From Nemertoderma westbladi (lineage: Eukaryota > Xenacoelomorpha > Nemertodermatida > Nemertodermatidae): DNA of 64,000 bases. The stretch covers positions 1 through 64,000 of the forward strand of contig JAUCBJ010000806.1 of assembly GCA_032718475.1 (NCBI GenBank), given 5' to 3'. The translations under genes were made by a program, and so were the position numbers. Each line of letters begins with the position of its first letter. Positions within the stretch are counted from its first letter, which is position 1. Below, piece after piece: positions 14,513 through 23,590 of the stretch. The notes beneath the pieces were generated by a model. That model worked only from the letters and a program-made list of their open reading frames with translations. It ran no database searches and was not told the DNA's origin.

Positions 14513-14953
14513 ATGAGCGATGTAACGCCAACGCGGACCCCAGACGAAGAACTAACGATCCGCGAGGCCGCGACCAGACGGTATAGGCCCACGACGCCGG
14601 ACCCATCGGTAACGGGTCATCCGGCAGTTCAGGATGAAGGGGGCCGTCTGGAGCCAGAAGCCGAGTCGAGAGGAGCGGGAGTCGAGTTGAGAGAAGGAGA
14701 GGGCGAGTTGGAAGGAGAGAAAGATGAGTCGACACACGACGATGGTCGACGCGCCGATGTCACCGGCCAGCCACAGGCCGGGGGCGACGGATGGCCCACC
14801 GGAACGGCGACGGTGGGGCCGCCGGTACGACGTCGGACCCGGAGAGATGGAGGAGAGGTCGGCGACGAGGACGTCGGGGTTTCTGATCGACTTCGACGGG
14901 CCTACAACGCGACCCGGAAGCTACTTAAGGAGGCCAAGGAGGGGCGAGGATAG
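14513..14953 (+). CDS. gag: BEL-1 gag region, N-terminal piece
   Basis: A 146-codon frame starting at an ATG 46 bases after the LTR. The product is polar, rich in Arg, Glu, Gly and Pro, and predicted disordered, ending in a basic helix-like stretch (LRRAYNATRKLLKEAKEGRG). Its stop at 14951-14953 falls just after a GGAGGGGCGAGGATAG tract, and the next frame (from about 14940) is open through that point. The first two pieces therefore probably belong to one polyprotein with a frame change there. No known domain. The element context is the only basis for the gag label. Confidence 0.6.
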   Translation: MSDVTPTRTPDEELTIREAATRRYRPTTPDPSVTGHPAVQDEGGRLEPEAESRGAGVELREGEGELEGEKDESTHDDGRRADVTGQPQAGGDGWPTGTATVGPPVRRRTRRDGGEVGDEDVGVSDRLRRAYNATRKLLKEAKEGRG

Positions 14954-14964
14954 ACGAGGTAAAG

Positions 14965-15999
14965 TTGACAACAGGACTAGGTGAGTCGGATAAACATTTT
15001 AGTTATCTAATGCGCTTCGGGCAGAGAGAACTGGCCAAGGAGAGAGCGAGAGGGGTTGCTGAGGAACTGTGTGATTTATGGCGGTGTAGGGGTATGCAAC
15101 CTAGCGTAGTGTACATAGGGCCATACTTAGTCGATGCCCGGGGTATAAAATTGGTGGGTTGGAGAAGACATGAGGAGGGCGAACCCGAGGTTAACCCCGA
15201 GGATTCGGTCTCGTCGGTCGGAGGAAGTTCTGGGAGGAGGGGGAAAGTTAGTAGATCGGGAAGGCGGAGGGAATCCGTCACAACCGACAAGTCTGCTACA
15301 TCCTCCGTAAAAGAAAGACGGGTGAGAGAGATAAATGCGACATACCATCTCGATCTGATAGCGCAAGGTCAGAGAGAAGTAAAGAGACGGTTAGAGGAGG
15401 GGAGAATGCTACTAGAGAAGGAAATGAAACTGATTAGAGAAACCGGAGAGAGGGCCGAAAGGGCCGCGAAAAGCTTTAGGGAGTGTGAGGAAATAGGGAG
15501 GAAGGAACAAGAGGAGCATGAGGCGAGAGAGCAGAGTGAACGCAAGGAGCGTGATGCGAGAGAGGAAAATGAACGCAAAGAGCGTGAGGCAGAACGCAAG
15601 GAACGTGAGGCGAGGGAGAAAAGTGAACGCAAAGAGCGTGAGGCGAGGGAGGAAAGTGAACGCAAAGAGCGTGAGGCGAGACGAAGGGAGGGAGCTAGGA
15701 GAGAGGCGGAATTGGCCGACCAGAACGCACGGGAGGGTCGGGAGAGAATGGCAAGAGAGGAGCGTGAGCGAAAAGAATTGGAAAGACTCCTAAGCGAGCT
15801 TATAGAGTACGAAACTAGACACACGCGCGAACTGGAACTGGCGCGGATAGGGGTGTCAGAGAGCGGGGCTGATATGAATTTTTTCGAGGAGCCAAGGGCC
15901 GTGGATACATTTATTAATACCCCACTTACAGGGACCGCACTACAGACCCGAAACTGGTGTGACCGTACGGGCGGGGGGGTAATAATAATACTACAGTAG
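14965..15999 (+). CDS. gag: BEL-1 gag region, charged coiled-coil piece
   Basis: The frame starts no later than TTG at 14965 and is open somewhat upstream. Residues about 1-60 hold a folded-looking segment (RFGQRELAKERARGVAEELC and VYIGPYLVDARG). After a Ser/Arg-rich linker, residues 115-290 form one long highly charged helix with repeated ERKEREARE blocks, a probable coiled coil that may mediate particle assembly. The repeats are also visible in DNA at 15525-15690. The frame ends shortly after a GGGCGGGGGGG tract at 15968-15978, and a different frame continues. Confidence 0.6.
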   Translation: MTTGLGESDKHFSYLMRFGQRELAKERARGVAEELCDLWRCRGMQPSVVYIGPYLVDARGIKLVGWRRHEEGEPEVNPEDSVSSVGGSSGRRGKVSRSGRRRESVTTDKSATSSVKERRVREINATYHLDLIAQGQREVKRRLEEGRMLLEKEMKLIRETGERAERAAKSFRECEEIGRKEQEEHEAREQSERKERDAREENERKEREAERKEREAREKSERKEREAREESERKEREARRREGARREAELADQNAREGRERMAREERERKELERLLSELIEYETRHTRELELARIGVSESGADMNFFEEPRAVDTFINTPLTGTALQTRNWCDRTGGGVIIILQ

Positions 16000-16025
16000 A
16001 CGACGTTAATATTAATAGTATCGTA

Positions 16026-16634
16026 TTGGATAATCCTAACCAAGCCTTTATTGCAGGAAATACTTTACCTAGTAGTAGTAATTTAAATTTAAATACAAAT
16101 AATCTAAATAATAATTTCAATTTAAGCGTGCAAAATAACCCGAATAGTAATTTAAATTTAGAAAATAATAATAACTCAAATAATTTAAATAATGATCCAA
16201 ACCCGAATTTACAAAATAATTCAAATAGTGTAGTCGCGCAAAATAATTCAAATGATTTTATTTCGAACGAACAAAATAATTCCATTTCTAATATGGGTGC
16301 TATTAACGTGAACGCGTCGGACGTGTATAACCCAACAGACGGCGGCCTGGTAGGCCACGTAGTTGGTAGGCAGGGGGTGCCGGGGTTGAGTCGACCCGAC
16401 GGCGGCCTGGTAGGCCACGTAGTTAGTAGGCAGGGGGTGGCGGGGTTGAGTCAACCCGAGGGGGGCCTGGTAGGCCAGGTAGCAGTAGAGGGAGAAGCGG
16501 GGGTGAATAGACCTAGCCGCAGTGGAAACATTGTGTCGACTGGAGAGGGGTGTAGAAGTGAAGTAAGAGGTAGCGGCGTGATATGTGGCGAAAGGGGGGG
16601 GGGGGGCTACAAGAGCCCCACAGCGAGAAGTTAG
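16026..16634 (+). CDS. gag: BEL-1 gag region, Asn-rich and Gly-Leu-Val repeat piece
   Basis: Residues about 16-95 are an Asn/Leu/Ser low-complexity tract (runs such as NLNLNTNNLNNNFNL) resembling prion-like domains. The DNA here turns AT-rich, unlike the GC-rich flanks. Then come three tandem copies of a 22-residue unit (DGGLVGHVVGRQGVPGLSRP) at 16336-16490, visible also as a DNA repeat. The frame leaves the expected path at a run of about 12 G at 16594-16605, where frame 16585-17568 takes over. Confidence 0.6.
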   Translation: MDNPNQAFIAGNTLPSSSNLNLNTNNLNNNFNLSVQNNPNSNLNLENNNNSNNLNNDPNPNLQNNSNSVVAQNNSNDFISNEQNNSISNMGAINVNASDVYNPTDGGLVGHVVGRQGVPGLSRPDGGLVGHVVSRQGVAGLSQPEGGLVGQVAVEGEAGVNRPSRSGNIVSTGEGCRSEVRGSGVICGERGGGGYKSPTARS

Positions 16635-17568
16635 TGGCGAGAGGGGGGGGGCAGAGAGTGTCCCACAGGCGTCGGCGGATAATGCGCGGGCCGAATCAGG
16701 TAAACCGCAACACCCGGCGACGGAGAGTAATAGGGGGATTGCGAGTATCCCCAGCGGCGTGCGATCGAGCAGAGAGAGGCAGGTTGACGTCGCGAGAGGG
16801 CGGACGAAGCGTCGAGCCCAATCAGAAGAGGGAAGAAGAACAGTGGAGTTTAACCAGGAGGTCGATGAGAGATCTCACGAGCGGGGATACTGCACTGCAG
16901 AGAGAAGAAGGCAAGAGAGTAGAAGAGGTGTCGTTGCGAATGACAAAAGAGCAAGGATGGATAGCGAGCCGTCGGTAGTAGAGATGGAGATGGAGAGTCA
17001 GCAGGGTCGAACCTCGGGAGATTGCCGTCGCCCCGGAGGAACGCGACCTGACGAGGCGTATTGCGCGCAGAGAGAGGGGTACGGGATGTACCGGCACGAG
17101 AGCGAGAGTAGTAGAGGGGGTCGAAGAGAAACTTTCCGACGGGAAATACCTACCGATCGAGAATACAGTAGCCGCGGGGAGGATTATTTGAGAAGAATAA
17201 ACTTCGATCCCGAGCGACACATACAGACTGTAGGACGTACTGTAGGCCTTACTGCACATACTATAGGCCATGCTGACAGGAATAATGTAGGCGATAGGAT
17301 AGCGCGGACGATGGAATTAAACCCGGAAGTCGCGGAATACATACCAGCGGGTAGGCCAGGAGCTGATAGGCCTATACCGGTACCAGTACAGCAGTATGAC
17401 TACAGCATGCAAGGACATAACATATACCCAGGGGAGGGGGGAATTATTGCAGATAGGTGCATGGGCCCCAATATATTAACATCAACCCCAGTACCAAACA
17501 TACCGGTGGGGGGGGGGGGGGGCAGAGTGACATTCCCCCATCACAATATCAACAATATACCCCAATAG
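16585..17568 (+). CDS. gag: BEL-1 gag region, Arg/Glu-rich piece
   Basis: About 320 codons of disordered Arg-, Glu- and Ser-rich sequence. The coding frame is credible from about 16606 to 17510. A more structured stretch (RRINFDPERHIQTVGRTVG, AHTIGHADRN, ARTMELNPEVAEYIPAGRPG) lies around residues 200-270. A run of 12 G at 17511-17522 marks the point after which the neighbouring frame carries the homologous continuation. Confidence 0.55.
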   Translation: MAKGGGGATRAPQREVSGERGGAESVPQASADNARAESGKPQHPATESNRGIASIPSGVRSSRERQVDVARGRTKRRAQSEEGRRTVEFNQEVDERSHERGYCTAERRRQESRRGVVANDKRARMDSEPSVVEMEMESQQGRTSGDCRRPGGTRPDEAYCAQREGYGMYRHESESSRGGRRETFRREIPTDREYSSRGEDYLRRINFDPERHIQTVGRTVGLTAHTIGHADRNNVGDRIARTMELNPEVAEYIPAGRPGADRPIPVPVQQYDYSMQGHNIYPGEGGIIADRCMGPNILTSTPVPNIPVGGGGGRVTFPHHNINNIPQ

Positions 17569-17861
17569 GAGCAAGAACAACGAACCCCTTGGATGGAAAT
17601 AGGTCATGCGACACAGAAATATGGAGGGGGCCGCTACCCCCAATGATATACCCAAGCCAGAGGAAGGCAGGAAATAGGACGGATGGACCGCACCTAACAG
17701 GAGAAACTATACAACATCCATCAAACCCATTGGAAGCGCAGGCGATGGGAATGGCCACGTTAATAGATGCGTTAAAAACTAGGATCGAGCTACCAGCCGT
17801 GGAACTATTCAAATTCGATGGGAGCAGGCCGGAAGAATACCTACAGTTTCGAAATAAGTAA
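17457..17861 (+). CDS. gag: BEL-1 gag region, start of DUF1759-like domain
   Basis: This frame takes over after the 17511 G-run and carries the typical entry into the BEL/Pao gag core: a helix (ALKTRIELPAVELFKFDGS) followed by RPEEYLQFRNK. In this superfamily that motif opens the DUF1759-like domain found upstream of the zinc knuckle. The frame stops at 17859-17861, in the middle of the domain, and the remainder continues in the next frame. Confidence 0.65.
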   Translation: MHGPQYININPSTKHTGGGGGGQSDIPPSQYQQYTPIGARTTNPLDGNRSCDTEIWRGPLPPMIYPSQRKAGNRTDGPHLTGETIQHPSNPLEAQAMGMATLIDALKTRIELPAVELFKFDGSRPEEYLQFRNK

Positions 17862-20800
17862 CGAAATAATGACAAAGAACTTGACGCAGGCGGAGTGCCT
17901 AAAATATCTGCAAGTATATACAGGAGGCCCAGCATACGACATCGTGAGGCAATACCAGGGCATAGAGGGCGGCTTCACGACGGCATGGCGGGCACTGGAC
18001 AGGGAATATGGGCACCCGGCCAAGATCATCCGGCAAACCATGAGGGGCATAACATCGGGTGACCTACAGGATAATCCCGTTAGCATAAAGACATTCGCTA
18101 ACAAAGTTGAGAAGGCGCCAATCGTGCTAAAGATGCTAGACGCGCCATACGAACTCAACGCGTCCAACAACATCACCATGATAGCGCAGGCACTACAGAT
18201 GTGGCTGCGCAACAAGTGGAGGAAGATCGCTTTCTCCACTCGAGATAGGAAGGGTGCGGAACCGGGTTTAGAAGAAATGTCGAGCTTCTTAAACTACGAA
18301 GCCGAATTAATAACCGAACCAGTCTATAGTGAGGACAGCCTGGGAAAGGGACCAAGAACCGAGTACCACAGACCGAAACCAGAACACAACACGTCAAACG
18401 CATTACCAAAGCTCAGGCAATCATTGCCATACGCAGCGACGCAGGGGACTGCGAGTCCACAGGTAGCCGGGGGTAAGACCACATCATGGAGCGGACAGGG
18501 GAGGGATAACAACACAAATAAATATAACCCCAGTACACCCAGTAGGCCGCACCCAAACAATAAGAATAGTAGGGACTTTGGTACAGGTGCAGCTGCGATA
18601 CGCGATGCACTGTACAAGGACGGCTACGACCCGAAGAGCAAATGCCAACTACATACAAATGTGCATCATCGAACCATGAACTGTAGCTACTGGCAAGCGC
18701 TACCCAGGGAAGATCAGGTAGAGTACGCGGCGAAAAACGAGATCTGCTCGCGATGTGTAATGGGTGGACATAGAGCTAGACAATGCGAGGAGACGCCGAT
18801 TAAGTTCGGTCAAAGCAAAGGCCAAACGATGGCAAAGAGCACAGTAGGGGCGAAGAAGAGAGGAACGGTGCTACTTGGGGTAGTACCAGTGCGAGTGATT
18901 GGGGAAGGCAATCGATCAGTGACCACATTGATGCTGGTCGATAGTGGAGCTGCCTTCACATTAGTTAAAAATTGGGTGGCCGAAGAGATAGGATTGAGAA
19001 CGAGGCCAAGTAAAATGGCGGTAACAACAATCTCTAGCAAAGATGAGGTCCTGGAGATGAGGACCGGACGGTGCGCAATTGCAGCAGTGGCACCGGGATG
19101 CGACTACGGGGCGACCATTGACCCCATCCAAGTGATAGAGTCAATAAATATCAATGCCAGGCGAGCAACCAACATCGAGGTCGAGCAATATAAATTCCTG
19201 GACGATATCGACTTCTCAATCCCAGAGGTGGACGTCAGGAAGGTATCCATCAAAGTGGGAATGGACTGCCCGACGGCCCACGAAAGAATACAAACGGTCT
19301 TCGGCGAAGACAGGCAGTGTGACCCGGTGGCGATTTTAACACCATTCGGGTGGACACTGAGCGGCCCAATCAAGAGTAAGATACCATTTAGGATGTCGGA
19401 GACATCAGAATGCATGTTCGCGGGAACTATGCAGGAAATGGGTGATGAGAGAGCGGAGGAACAGCTCAAGAGACTGCTCAGACAGGATTTTGAAGGATTA
19501 AAGGAGACCGGGGTCGGAACCTCGGTAGAAGACAAGCAGGCTCTACAGAGCGTAGAGGAGTCTATGAGGTGTGATGAGGGGCGGTATACCATAGGGATGG
19601 TATGGAAGCTACCGAAGCTACCGCTACCCGATAATAGAGGGATGGTACTCACGAGGCTTCGTAAGTTGAAGCAGACACTAAAACGGAGCCCCGAGAAGAA
19701 TGAGTACATCCACAGAACGATTAAGAAGTACGTCAAGAAAGGATGGGCCGTGGAGTTACCGGTCGACGAACCAAGCATGGACAGGACATATTACCTACTA
19801 CTCCACGTGGCTTTAGATCCAAAGAAAGGTAAACTGCGGATGGTAGTTGACGCATTGGCCAAAACCAACGGAAAATGCCTAAACGACTATCAGCTGGAGG
19901 GTCCCAATATCTACAACTCGGGGATCGAGGTCCTACTTAGATTCAGGAATGGGAAACACGCCTTCACCTGTGATATAGAAGGCATGTTCAACCAAGTCCG
20001 TGTAACGGAAGAGGATAGCGACAGTCAACGCTTCTTATGGTACAACGGCGATGAAGAACCGTCGACGATACCGACGTACAAGATGATAGTACAGAACATG
20101 GGAGCCAAGTCGTCTTCATTTACGACGACTATGGCAGTAAGAGATACAGTGAAGGGGAAGGAGGATAGATACAGCACTAGGGCCGTCGAAATGATTCGAC
20201 GCGGCTTCTACGTAGACGACGGAATGGAGTCTGGAAATACGGTTAAGGAGATACTGGACACAGGGCGCGAGGTTCGCAACATCCTAAAAGGATCCGGCTT
20301 TAACCTGACCAAATTCCAATCCAGTTCAGGGGAATTTATCAAGGCGATAGAGGACGAGAAACCAGAATCGACCATGGATAATCCCACAACAGCCAAAGGG
20401 CAGGACATGGCGAACAAGAGGATAGAGTCTCAACAGAAGGCACTGGGAATCGTGTGGAACAGAGAGACAGATGAACTGAAGTACCAGCTGAGCCAGGAGG
20501 GCGCAGACATCCACACAAAGAGAGGCTATGTATCATACATAGCAAGAATATACGATCCCCTAGGCCTAGCATCCCCACTATTAGTCACGGGGAAACAGAT
20601 ACTCAAGAGAGTATACAAACTGAAGGATGAGTGGGACGTAGAGGTACCAGAAGAGATCAAGAAACAGTGGTGTAAGTGGACAGAAGGTTTGGAGAAGATG
20701 GGAACATACAGCATGCTGCGAGTGTATTTCCCGGATGGGGACATGACGAACCTGGATCTGCACATGTTCTCCGATGCGTCACTAGAGGCATATGGAGCGG

Positions 20801-21576
20801 CACTCTATTTAGTACAACGAGAGGGGCCTCATAAGCCCAGACTTGCCTTCAGCAAGGCGAAGTCAACGCCACCAGATTCGGCATCGGTTCCCAAACTAGA
20901 GTTGACAGCGGCGAGGCTAGGAGTTAGGGCCACAGCCTACACAATGGAGGCTATTCCCAACATAGTGGAGACACACTACTGGATGGATTCCATGGTAGTG
21001 CTTGGCTGGCTACATAACGAGAAAACGCAGTACCCTATATTCGTCGCAAATAGAGTGGACGAAATAAGGGCGACGACAGAACTAGAAAGGTGGCACTACT
21101 GCCCTACGGACGAGAACCCAGCGGACTTGTTATCAAGGGGCGTGGCACGCCACACTTTCTTAAAAAAGGAGGTATTGTGGCAACACGGGCCACAGTTACT
21201 GAGCGACAAGGAGGCCTGGCCGCCGATGAGAAATGTGGACCCGGGCTCAGGAGAGGCAGTATCAGAGGGAGAAGAAGGAGATTCAGAGGGAGAAGAGATA
21301 TACTCCCAGATGGTGAGGGAGATAAGGGATGTGCAACCTAAACCAGAAGAACTGTGCGATAACCCGATGGATAAACTCCTCAGCTACAGCTCTAGTTGGT
21401 ATAAGACCAAGAAATTAGTGGCGTACTGGAGAGCCTTCGGGAATTTCCTCGCGGGAGTTGGCAAAGGCAAGAAGATCAGGACAACCATAGATCTGGAAGG
21501 AGCGGCCAAAGCAGTCATCCGCTATGAACAACGGAAGAACTATGGCGACGAGGTGGAACGCATCGGTAAACAATAG
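17818..21576 (+). CDS. pol: BEL-1 pol: gag end, CCHC, protease, reverse transcriptase, RNase H
   Basis: The long frame (1,252 codons; authentic from about 17856). Residues about 15-150 finish the DUF1759-like gag domain. A CCHC knuckle (CSRCVMGGHRARQC) lies at residues 310-323. The aspartic protease has its DSG triad at about residue 375. The Pao-type RT starts near residue 670 (KLRMVVDALAK) and has YVDD at 798-801. RNase H begins near 985 (FSDAS), with Glu in the KLELTAARL segment and Asp in YWMDS. The peptide then runs toward the integrase but meets TAG at 21574-21576. The next codons remain in the same frame, so integrase is separated only by this stop. Domain order and the YVDD box place it firmly in BEL/Pao. 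Confidence 0.9.
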   Translation: MGAGRKNTYSFEISNEIMTKNLTQAECLKYLQVYTGGPAYDIVRQYQGIEGGFTTAWRALDREYGHPAKIIRQTMRGITSGDLQDNPVSIKTFANKVEKAPIVLKMLDAPYELNASNNITMIAQALQMWLRNKWRKIAFSTRDRKGAEPGLEEMSSFLNYEAELITEPVYSEDSLGKGPRTEYHRPKPEHNTSNALPKLRQSLPYAATQGTASPQVAGGKTTSWSGQGRDNNTNKYNPSTPSRPHPNNKNSRDFGTGAAAIRDALYKDGYDPKSKCQLHTNVHHRTMNCSYWQALPREDQVEYAAKNEICSRCVMGGHRARQCEETPIKFGQSKGQTMAKSTVGAKKRGTVLLGVVPVRVIGEGNRSVTTLMLVDSGAAFTLVKNWVAEEIGLRTRPSKMAVTTISSKDEVLEMRTGRCAIAAVAPGCDYGATIDPIQVIESININARRATNIEVEQYKFLDDIDFSIPEVDVRKVSIKVGMDCPTAHERIQTVFGEDRQCDPVAILTPFGWTLSGPIKSKIPFRMSETSECMFAGTMQEMGDERAEEQLKRLLRQDFEGLKETGVGTSVEDKQALQSVEESMRCDEGRYTIGMVWKLPKLPLPDNRGMVLTRLRKLKQTLKRSPEKNEYIHRTIKKYVKKGWAVELPVDEPSMDRTYYLLLHVALDPKKGKLRMVVDALAKTNGKCLNDYQLEGPNIYNSGIEVLLRFRNGKHAFTCDIEGMFNQVRVTEEDSDSQRFLWYNGDEEPSTIPTYKMIVQNMGAKSSSFTTTMAVRDTVKGKEDRYSTRAVEMIRRGFYVDDGMESGNTVKEILDTGREVRNILKGSGFNLTKFQSSSGEFIKAIEDEKPESTMDNPTTAKGQDMANKRIESQQKALGIVWNRETDELKYQLSQEGADIHTKRGYVSYIARIYDPLGLASPLLVTGKQILKRVYKLKDEWDVEVPEEIKKQWCKWTEGLEKMGTYSMLRVYFPDGDMTNLDLHMFSDASLEAYGAALYLVQREGPHKPRLAFSKAKSTPPDSASVPKLELTAARLGVRATAYTMEAIPNIVETHYWMDSMVVLGWLHNEKTQYPIFVANRVDEIRATTELERWHYCPTDENPADLLSRGVARHTFLKKEVLWQHGPQLLSDKEAWPPMRNVDPGSGEAVSEGEEGDSEGEEIYSQMVREIRDVQPKPEELCDNPMDKLLSYSSSWYKTKKLVAYWRAFGNFLAGVGKGKKIRTTIDLEGAAKAVIRYEQRKNYGDEVERIGKQ

Positions 21577-22242
21577 CATCTTCGACGGGACAGCGAGCTG
21601 ATCACGCTGTCGCCACAACTCAATGACGACGGGATTCTAGTGATGAACTCTAGGGTGGGGTACAACAACAGCATAGTCGTACCACCGAAACCCATCATCA
21701 TCCCCACAGGATCGCCAATAGTCCACCAGATTATCTGGGACTCCCACAAGTCGATATTGCACGGGGGCACCAACCGAACCCTCACGGAAATACGGAGGAC
21801 CTTTTGGGTCAAACAGTTGAGGAAGAAGGTAAAAGCGGTAGTGGGGCAGTGCCAGACCTGCCGACGAGCGAAGAAGGAGCGAGCCATACAGGAGATGGCG
21901 CCACTACCGGCGAGTAGGGTAAGACAGCACGACCCGCCATTTACGCATTGCGGTGTGGACATGTTCGGGCCGATAAAGATCAAAGTGATGCGGCACACGG
22001 AGAAGCGCTACGGTATTATCTTCGTATGTAACAACACGAGGGCGGTAGGGATAGAACTCGCCCAAGATGCAACTGCATCAGCATTTATTAATGCTTTAGA
22101 AAGGTTCAGAGACCGCAAAGGTGGGACGATCGCAGTAATATACTCCGACAACGGAACCAACTTTGTGGGAGCGGAGAACGAGATGGCAGAGGCCTTGGAC
22201 ATCTTGGAAGGGGAGAAAGTCAGGGCAGCCATGAGACGATGA
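21577..22242 (+). CDS. pol: BEL-1 integrase, zinc-binding and first catalytic part
   Basis: Same frame as the preceding pol ORF, open after its TAG; the first ATG is at 21640. An HHCC zinc-binding module (His pair in VHQIIWDSHKSILHGG, Cys pair in CQTCRRAK) is followed by the catalytic core with Asp in GVDMFGP and Asp in YSDNGTNF. The frame is closed by TGA at 22240-22242, before the catalytic Glu. Confidence 0.85.
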   Translation, partial: HLRRDSELITLSPQLNDDGILVMNSRVGYNNSIVVPPKPIIIPTGSPIVHQIIWDSHKSILHGGTNRTLTEIRRTFWVKQLRKKVKAVVGQCQTCRRAKKERAIQEMAPLPASRVRQHDPPFTHCGVDMFGPIKIKVMRHTEKRYGIIFVCNNTRAVGIELAQDATASAFINALERFRDRKGGTIAVIYSDNGTNFVGAENEMAEALDILEGEKVRAAMRR

Positions 22243-22854
22243 CAAGTAAAGTGGGAGAGGAGGACGCCGTATGCACCGCATACGCTAGGATGCGTCGAGA
22301 GACTCGTGGGTAGTTTGAAGCGTCTTATGACGAAGTTGATGAACACCCACATGGTTACGGAGGACGTCTTGAGAACAGTACTTGCGAAGTGTGAGGGTAT
22401 CATTAATAGCAGACCGCTATATCCGGAGAATGATGACCCTGAGTCACTAGATGTGCTGACGCCCAGCCATTTTCTAATGGAAAGGCCAGCGACCATCGAT
22501 ATGCGGGGTGTAGACCCAGACGACATACACTCCCGCCAGAGTTGGAAAGTCGCTAAAGCGATAAGCGCAGAGTATTGGAGGAGGTGGGTTGAGGAATACC
22601 TACCCACGCTTCACAAAAGAAGCAAGTGGAGGAAGACGAATAGGGAGTTAAGAGTGGGAGATCTCGTGATCGTTATGGATGATACTATCATCAACAACCA
22701 GTGGCGGTTGGCGAGAGTTGTAGGCACTTACTCCGATGAGGACGGAAGAGTCCGATCGGTAGAAGTGCGGATAGGTGGCAAGATAGGTGCGAAGGACAGA
22801 AAAACCTACAGGAGAGCTGTAGGGAAATGCTGTCTATTAGAAGGGGCACCTTAG
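22243..22854 (+). CDS. pol: BEL-1 integrase, catalytic Glu and C-terminal domain
   Basis: Open directly after the TGA in the same frame; the first ATG is at 22306. The catalytic Glu is in TLGCVERLVGSLKRL, in the usual BEL context. The C-terminal part carries ADLI-like LRVGDLVIVMDD and the WRLARVVGTYSDEDGRVRSV motif typical of BEL/Pao integrase tails. It ends at TAG 22852-22854, the natural end of pol. Confidence 0.85.
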   Translation, partial: QVKWERRTPYAPHTLGCVERLVGSLKRLMTKLMNTHMVTEDVLRTVLAKCEGIINSRPLYPENDDPESLDVLTPSHFLMERPATIDMRGVDPDDIHSRQSWKVAKAISAEYWRRWVEEYLPTLHKRSKWRKTNRELRVGDLVIVMDDTIINNQWRLARVVGTYSDEDGRVRSVEVRIGGKIGAKDRKTYRRAVGKCCLLEGAP

Positions 22855-22964
22855 ATTGGAGTTAGAGAGGAGTTTAGTCGTCCAAGTTTTGGACTGAGGG
22901 GGGTGGGATTGAGGGCGAGACGCCCTTCCCACACATAAAATAAAAATAAAATAAATAAAAATTA

Positions 22965-23590
22965 GAGTTAGTTAGTTAGTTAGGAGTTAGTTAGAAGGTA
23001 CGTAGTACCTAGAGTCAGAGTTAGTTAGTTAGTTAGGAGGTACGTAATACTGAGAGTTAGAGTTAGTTAGTTAGTTAGTTAGTTAGGAGGTACGTAGTAC
23101 CGAGAGTTGGAGTTAGAAGTAGTAAGAGGGTACGTAGTACCGATAGTTAGTGGAGTTGGAAGTAGTAAGAGGGTACGTAGTACCGATAGTTAGTGGAGTT
23201 AGTTAGTTAGAAGTAGTAAGAGGGTACGTAGTACCGATAGTTAGTGGAGTTAGAAGTAGTAAGAGGGTACGTAGTACCGTTAGTTAGAGGAGTTAGTAGG
23301 AGGGTACGTAGTACCGGTTAGTAAGAGTAGAGTTGGAAGTTAGTAAGAGGGTACGTAGTACCGATAGTTAGTGGAGTTAGGAGTAGTAAGAGGGTACGTA
23401 GTACCGGCTAGTAAGAGTAGAGTTAGAGAAGTAGTAAGAGGGTACGTAGTACCGATAGTTAGTAGAGTTAGAGGAGTTAGTAAGAGGGTACGTAGTACCG
23501 GTTAGTAAGAGTAGAGTTAGAGGAGTTAGTAGGGGGGTACGTAGTACCGGCTAGTAAGAGTAGTAGTTAGTTGTAGAACTAGTTAGTAAG
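22965..23590. repeat. BEL-1 internal minisatellite, ~45-bp unit
   Basis: About 14 imperfect units with core GAGGGTACGTAGTACCG separated by GTTAGT/AGTAGT spacers of variable length. Each unit contains GGTAC-GTA-GTACC, a 5-bp stem with a 3-base loop. Confidence 0.85.

Noticed and set aside
15369-16043. Antisense Ser/Leu-rich frame opposite the charged coiled coil
   Set aside because: A shadow of the GAG/CGC-rich coding repeats on the plus strand.
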